In this document: positions 42,685-45,543 of the stretch, piece by piece | Layout: the number at the start of each line of letters is the position of its first letter | Position numbering within the stretch: the first letter of the stretch is position 1 | Origin: Candidatus Jordarchaeales archaeon | GTDB lineage: Archaea; Asgardarchaeota; Jordiarchaeia; Jordiarchaeales; Freyrarchaeaceae | Direction of reading: 5' to 3' | Assembly (NCBI GenBank): GCA_038889235.1 | Contig: JAWAHN010000003.1 | Span: forward strand, 8,063 to 53,605 | Length of the DNA stretch: 45,543 nucleotides | Position numbers and translations under genes: made by a program | Notes under the pieces: generated by a model | Database searches by the model: none | What the model was told of the DNA's origin: nothing | Seen by the model: only the letters and a program-made list of their open reading frames with translations

Positions 42685-43113
42685 ATGATGGTTAAAGTCT
42701 TTGTGGATGGCGCTTCTAGGGGGAATCCGGGGCCAGCTGGGATAGGCTTCGTTATCATTGACTCTGGCGGGAGAATCCTAGAGAGGAGGGGGCGCTACGT
42801 GGGGGTTGCCACGAACAACCAGGCGGAGTACCTTGCACTCATAGAGGCGTTGGAAGCCTGCATAAAAGCTGGTGCCAGCCGTGTTGAGGTTTTCTCCGAC
42901 TCAGAGTTACTCGTGAAGCAAATGAAAGGTGAATATCGCGTCAGAAATCCACATCTCATAGCGCTTCATCGTAAGGCGAGGGAGCTCGAGAAGCTCTTCA
43001 ACGACGTAACATACCATCACATTCCACGGGAAGCCAACCTTCAAGCGGACAAGCTGGCTAACGAAGCGATAGACCGGGGGGCATTGGAATTCCGAAAAAG
43101 TAATATGGGATAA
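42685..43113 (+). CDS. rnhA: Ribonuclease HI
   Basis: The 142-residue protein has all four catalytic acids of the RNase H fold: Asp in VFVDGASRGNPG, Glu in TNNQAEYLAL, Asp in VFSDSELLVKQ and Asp in NLQADKLANEA, plus the usual HIPREAN loop. It cleaves RNA in RNA-DNA hybrids. This is the archaeal/Bacillus YpdQ-like short form without the basic protrusion. ATG 42685 or 42688 is the start (MMVKVFVDG), with GGGTGATGG upstream. It lies two genes before the RPA gene, so replication or repair functions cluster here. Confidence 0.93.
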   Translation: MMVKVFVDGASRGNPGPAGIGFVIIDSGGRILERRGRYVGVATNNQAEYLALIEALEACIKAGASRVEVFSDSELLVKQMKGEYRVRNPHLIALHRKARELEKLFNDVTYHHIPREANLQADKLANEAIDRGALEFRKSNMG

Positions 43114-43153
43114 CGCGTCTTTACTTATTTTTCAGCATATGGGAGGGTGGTTT

Positions 43154-43441
43154 ATGGGGAGGTACGTCATCCTTTCGAGGCTAACGGACGAAGGGGCAAA
43201 AACTGTCAAGGACAATCCTGAAAGAATCAAGGAGGTTAACAAGGAGCTTGAAAAGATGGGCGTTAAGGTTCTAGAGCAGTACGTCGTCCTAGGACCATAC
43301 GACTTCGTGAACATAGTTGAGGCACCCGACGCGCTCACGGTGGCTAAGGCTATGACGGAGCTGTCCTCGAGGGGAACTGTGAGAACGATGAGCATGCCCG
43401 CGATCCCCGTAGACGAGTACATTAAAAGTCTCAAGAAGTAG
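43154..43441 (+). CDS. GYD-domain protein
   Basis: A 95-residue ferredoxin-like-fold protein of the GYD family (PF08734): RYVILSRLTDEGAKTVKDNP, LGPYDFVNIVEAPD and a final RTMSMPAIPVDEYI. The name-giving Gly-Tyr-Asp is present as GPYDFV. Members are dimeric and structurally similar to Lrp/AsnC effector domains, but no DNA-binding domain is attached; function is unknown. ATG 43154 is chosen because GGGAGGG lies 8 nt upstream; ATG 43139 is weaker. It lies between RNase HI and RPA, all in the same direction. Confidence 0.85.
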   Translation: MGRYVILSRLTDEGAKTVKDNPERIKEVNKELEKMGVKVLEQYVVLGPYDFVNIVEAPDALTVAKAMTELSSRGTVRTMSMPAIPVDEYIKSLKK

Positions 43442-43495
43442 TTGTCAGCTGCCGTACACTTCTTTCAACAATCCTCCTTTTTCATTTCAGAGCAT

Positions 43496-43505
43496 TAAAA
43501 TATTT
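43496..43505 (+). promoter_or_regulatory. TATA-like element of the RPA gene
   Basis: TTAAAATATT lies 55-64 nt before the RPA TTG start, after the GYD gene stop, so RPA probably has its own promoter. Confidence 0.4.
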
Positions 43506-43559
43506 GCGATAGAATTTTAGCATGGCAGTCTCCTTGTTTTCAGCTGGGAGGATGGCGGC

Positions 43560-45083
43560 TTGCTGAACCTTGAGAAAATAATCAGTTTAATAGTGGAACA
43601 GAGGGGCATTCCAAGAGAGGAGGTTTTCAAGCTAATTGACAGGAAGAAAGAGGAGATGAAGGGGCTCGTCACGGACGAAGGCGCGGCGTTGCTTGTAGCC
43701 ATAGATTTAGGTGTCGACGTCCGGGAAGGGTTGTTTGAAGGAAGGACTTTCATAGGCGAGCTTAGCGACAGAATGGAAGTGGTCCCAGTTGTGGAGGGCA
43801 GAGTTAAATCCATTCTAGGGGTTAAAAGGTTTGAAAGAACGGAGGGTAAAGAGGGGACTATGGCGAGCCTCGTCATAGCTGACAGGACTGGCGAGGTTAG
43901 ACTGGTGCTCTGGGGGGATAACAGCAGGCTTGTTGAGAAGGGGCTGTTGCACAAGGGAGACATAGTTAGGGTGGTCAAGGGGTATGTTCGGAGAGGAATT
44001 TTCGGCGACATAGAACTCCACGTGGGGAAGCTAGGCCGTATCGTAGTTAACCCGCCGGACGTCAACGTTGAAGACTTTCCCGAAGTGGTCGAGGAAGCCA
44101 TTCCATTAAGCCGGCTTGAGCCCGGAATGCCCGACGTGACTGTAGAGGGAGAGGTCATCGAAGTCGGACCCGCAACGGTGTTTGAAAGGCCTGACGGATC
44201 GAAGGGGAAAATGATGGCTGCAATGATAGCTGACGAAGAGCGGTCTGTGAGGGTGGTTTTCTGGGACGAGCAAGCCATTAAAGCCGCGCAGCTTAGGGTC
44301 GGAGACAGGATACGCGTGGTCAGCGGTTATACTCGCGAAGGGATAAGAGGCGGAGTCGAGGTACACGTCAGCAGAGCTGGCAGAGTAGAGATAGTCTCGA
44401 AGGGCGATAAGTATACTGGAGAGTACACACCCCTCTCCCAGTTGCGCCCCGGAATGTCCTCCGTCAACGTTGTCGCCAGAGTTGTGGCTAAAACGCCAGT
44501 GAGGACTTTCACGCGTCCACAGGATGGGAAGGCGGGAGTCGTTGCAGATCTGTATCTCACTGATGGAACAGGATGGGTGCGCATAAGCCTGTGGGATAAC
44601 CACGTGAACCTTTTGCCAAAAATAAATGTCGGCGACCTGATAAAAGTGAAGAACGCCTACACGCGGGAGGACGTGTTCGGCCTTAACTTAAACGCCGGAC
44701 GAAGGGCTGTAATCGAAGTTAATCCCGTCGACACTCCTAAAGACCTCCTCCCACCTTTGAAAGAGTACAGGGTCAAACTGGGAGAGCTTAAGCCCTACAT
44801 GGCGAACATATCACTTGAAGCCACCGTGAAAAGCATAGGGGAAGTTAAATCTTTCCAGCGGCAGGATGGGACATTCTCTAAGATGGTTACGCTGATCTTA
44901 GAAGACGAGACCGGTAGGGCTCCAGCAGTAGCATGGGGGGAAGCTGTAGCAAAACTAGAAAACATTCCCTTGAACTCGAAAATCAAAATTAAGGGGTGCT
45001 ACACAAAAATTAACGCTAAAGGAGAAACAGAAATACACATAGGGGAAGGAACGGCGATAGAAACAAAAACGGCAGACAGCTGA
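43560..45083 (+). CDS. Archaeal replication protein A-like single-stranded DNA-binding protein, four OB folds
   Basis: A helical N-terminal domain (LEKIISLIVEQRGIPREEVF, about 55 residues, DUF2240-like) precedes four OB folds at roughly residues 70-165, 185-285, 295-390 and 400-500. Each repeats the pattern VEGxV...F.R.DG..G....L.I.D.TG.VR..LW, then GD.I.V...Y.R....G..E.H (examples: VRLVLWGDNS, VRVVFWDEQA, VRISLWDNHV). No C-terminal zinc finger is seen. It should bind single-stranded DNA in replication and repair. TTG 43560 has GGGAGGATGG upstream. Multi-OB RPA of this type is common in Euryarchaeota and several deep Thermoproteota lineages and differs from the one-OB SSB of Sulfolobales, a useful taxonomic hint. 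Confidence 0.88.
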   Translation: MLNLEKIISLIVEQRGIPREEVFKLIDRKKEEMKGLVTDEGAALLVAIDLGVDVREGLFEGRTFIGELSDRMEVVPVVEGRVKSILGVKRFERTEGKEGTMASLVIADRTGEVRLVLWGDNSRLVEKGLLHKGDIVRVVKGYVRRGIFGDIELHVGKLGRIVVNPPDVNVEDFPEVVEEAIPLSRLEPGMPDVTVEGEVIEVGPATVFERPDGSKGKMMAAMIADEERSVRVVFWDEQAIKAAQLRVGDRIRVVSGYTREGIRGGVEVHVSRAGRVEIVSKGDKYTGEYTPLSQLRPGMSSVNVVARVVAKTPVRTFTRPQDGKAGVVADLYLTDGTGWVRISLWDNHVNLLPKINVGDLIKVKNAYTREDVFGLNLNAGRRAVIEVNPVDTPKDLLPPLKEYRVKLGELKPYMANISLEATVKSIGEVKSFQRQDGTFSKMVTLILEDETGRAPAVAWGEAVAKLENIPLNSKIKIKGCYTKINAKGETEIHIGEGTAIETKTADS

Positions 45084-45140
45084 TACAGGAAAAACCAAGT
45101 AAGCCCCATTTGGAAGCAATGCTCCAACGATAGACAAGGG

Positions 45141-45543
45141 TCACGTTTTCAAGGCAAGCTCCCTAACACTGGTGTACACTTTCACGTTGTTCGCCTTAGC
45201 GTACTCCTCAGCCTTGGGATGCACGAAAGGAGAAACTATTACCAAGGAGGGCTTAACCTTCTCCACAGCCTCGTAAAGCTTCGCTTTGTCAAGGAACTTG
45301 TCTACGTCCTCCTTGCTCACGCTAGACTTAATCTCGACCAAAACATGCTCTCTGTCCCTAATTAACACATCAACTTCTATCACGCTCGGCTTCTTGAATA
45401 CCATGCACTCCGAGTCATAATACTCCCACTTGCTCACTTTAACACCATACCTTTCCAACAAACCACGGAGCCCTTCCCTAAAAGCCTCCTCACTAGCCAA
45501 ACCCCACCTAGCACCCAAACCACCTAATATCTCCCCAACCTTC
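45141..45543 (-). CDS. DUF3782-type PD-(D/E)XK nuclease-like protein, 3' part (cut by window edge)
   Basis: Reading the minus strand into the window from 45543 gives KVGEILGGLGARWGLASEE, then AFREGLRGLLERYGVKVSKW, SVIEVDVLIRDREHVLVEIK and a stop at 45141. Asp in EVDVLI and Glu-x-Lys in VEIKSS fit the PD-(D/E)XK nuclease-like core of the DUF3782 family; LGARWG...EEAFREGL is the family's most recognisable stretch. ATG at 45518 exists but lies inside the conserved region, so the true start is beyond the window. Joined to the part at 1-368 in the same frame it makes a complete protein of 256 residues. Confidence 0.82.
   Translation of the reverse strand, partial: KVGEILGGLGARWGLASEEAFREGLRGLLERYGVKVSKWEYYDSECMVFKKPSVIEVDVLIRDREHVLVEIKSSVSKEDVDKFLDKAKLYEAVEKVKPSLVIVSPFVHPKAEEYAKANNVKVYTSVRELALKT

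Overview
The window reads as archaeal DNA, most likely from an anaerobic and probably thermophilic member of the Thermoproteota or a related lineage. The evidence is a four-OB-fold archaeal RPA, NDP-forming (ADP-forming) acyl-CoA synthetase subunits, an aldehyde:ferredoxin oxidoreductase (AOR), and an anaerobe's oxygen-defence set (rubrerythrin, flavodiiron protein, superoxide reductase). Many genes start with GTG or TTG behind purine-rich Shine-Dalgarno sites, and TATA boxes lie about 25-40 nt ahead of starts. I cannot name the species. I found no tRNA, rRNA, CRISPR array, transposase or integrase.

Layout. 1-368 (minus) is the 5' part of a coiled-coil DUF3782-type protein, cut by the window edge inside a 96-bp tandem repeat. 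600-2867 holds a secreted lipase and a convergent membrane-anchored zinc phospholipase C-like protein. 3065-7668 carries rubrerythrin, flavodiiron protein and superoxide reductase, with an amidohydrolase and a VOC protein; a gene-poor stretch of about 1 kb (4927-5904) interrupts it. 7739-8453 is a HEPN/MNT pair. 8900-18177 holds an anion permease, an acyl-CoA synthetase alpha protein fused to a cysteine-bearing domain, a divergent tandem-V4R protein, DUF72, a DAPG-hydrolase-like protein, an MFS exporter and an alpha/beta hydrolase. This mix suggests handling of small carboxylic or aromatic compounds. 18701-25556 contains an HNH protein, a second acyl-CoA synthetase alpha protein, a catalytically degenerate MNT-like protein coupled to a sirtuin, another hydrolase, a DnaJ-type zinc-finger protein and small unknowns.

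26152-35252 is a transport region: one ECF cassette (S, T and fused AA subunits) and a CbiMN plus CbiQO nickel/cobalt ECF system. A related inverted repeat (7-bp half-sites, exactly 14 bp apart) stands in front of all three operons, which suggests one metal-responsive regulator controls them. It also ties the orphan ECF cassette to Ni/Co homeostasis. A class II glutamine amidotransferase and an HhH-GPD-like protein lie between the cassettes. 35452-38464 has a PfkB kinase, an MgtE/SLC41-type transporter and a membrane protein.

39212-45543 has a secreted protein, a frameshifted HEPN/MNT pair, an AOR whose cluster motif has Asp for one Cys, RNase HI, a GYD protein, RPA, and the 3' part of a DUF3782-family gene on the minus strand. 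The two window ends join in frame into one complete 256-residue protein of that family. Either the molecule or contig is circular, or the contig is bounded by two near-identical paralogues.
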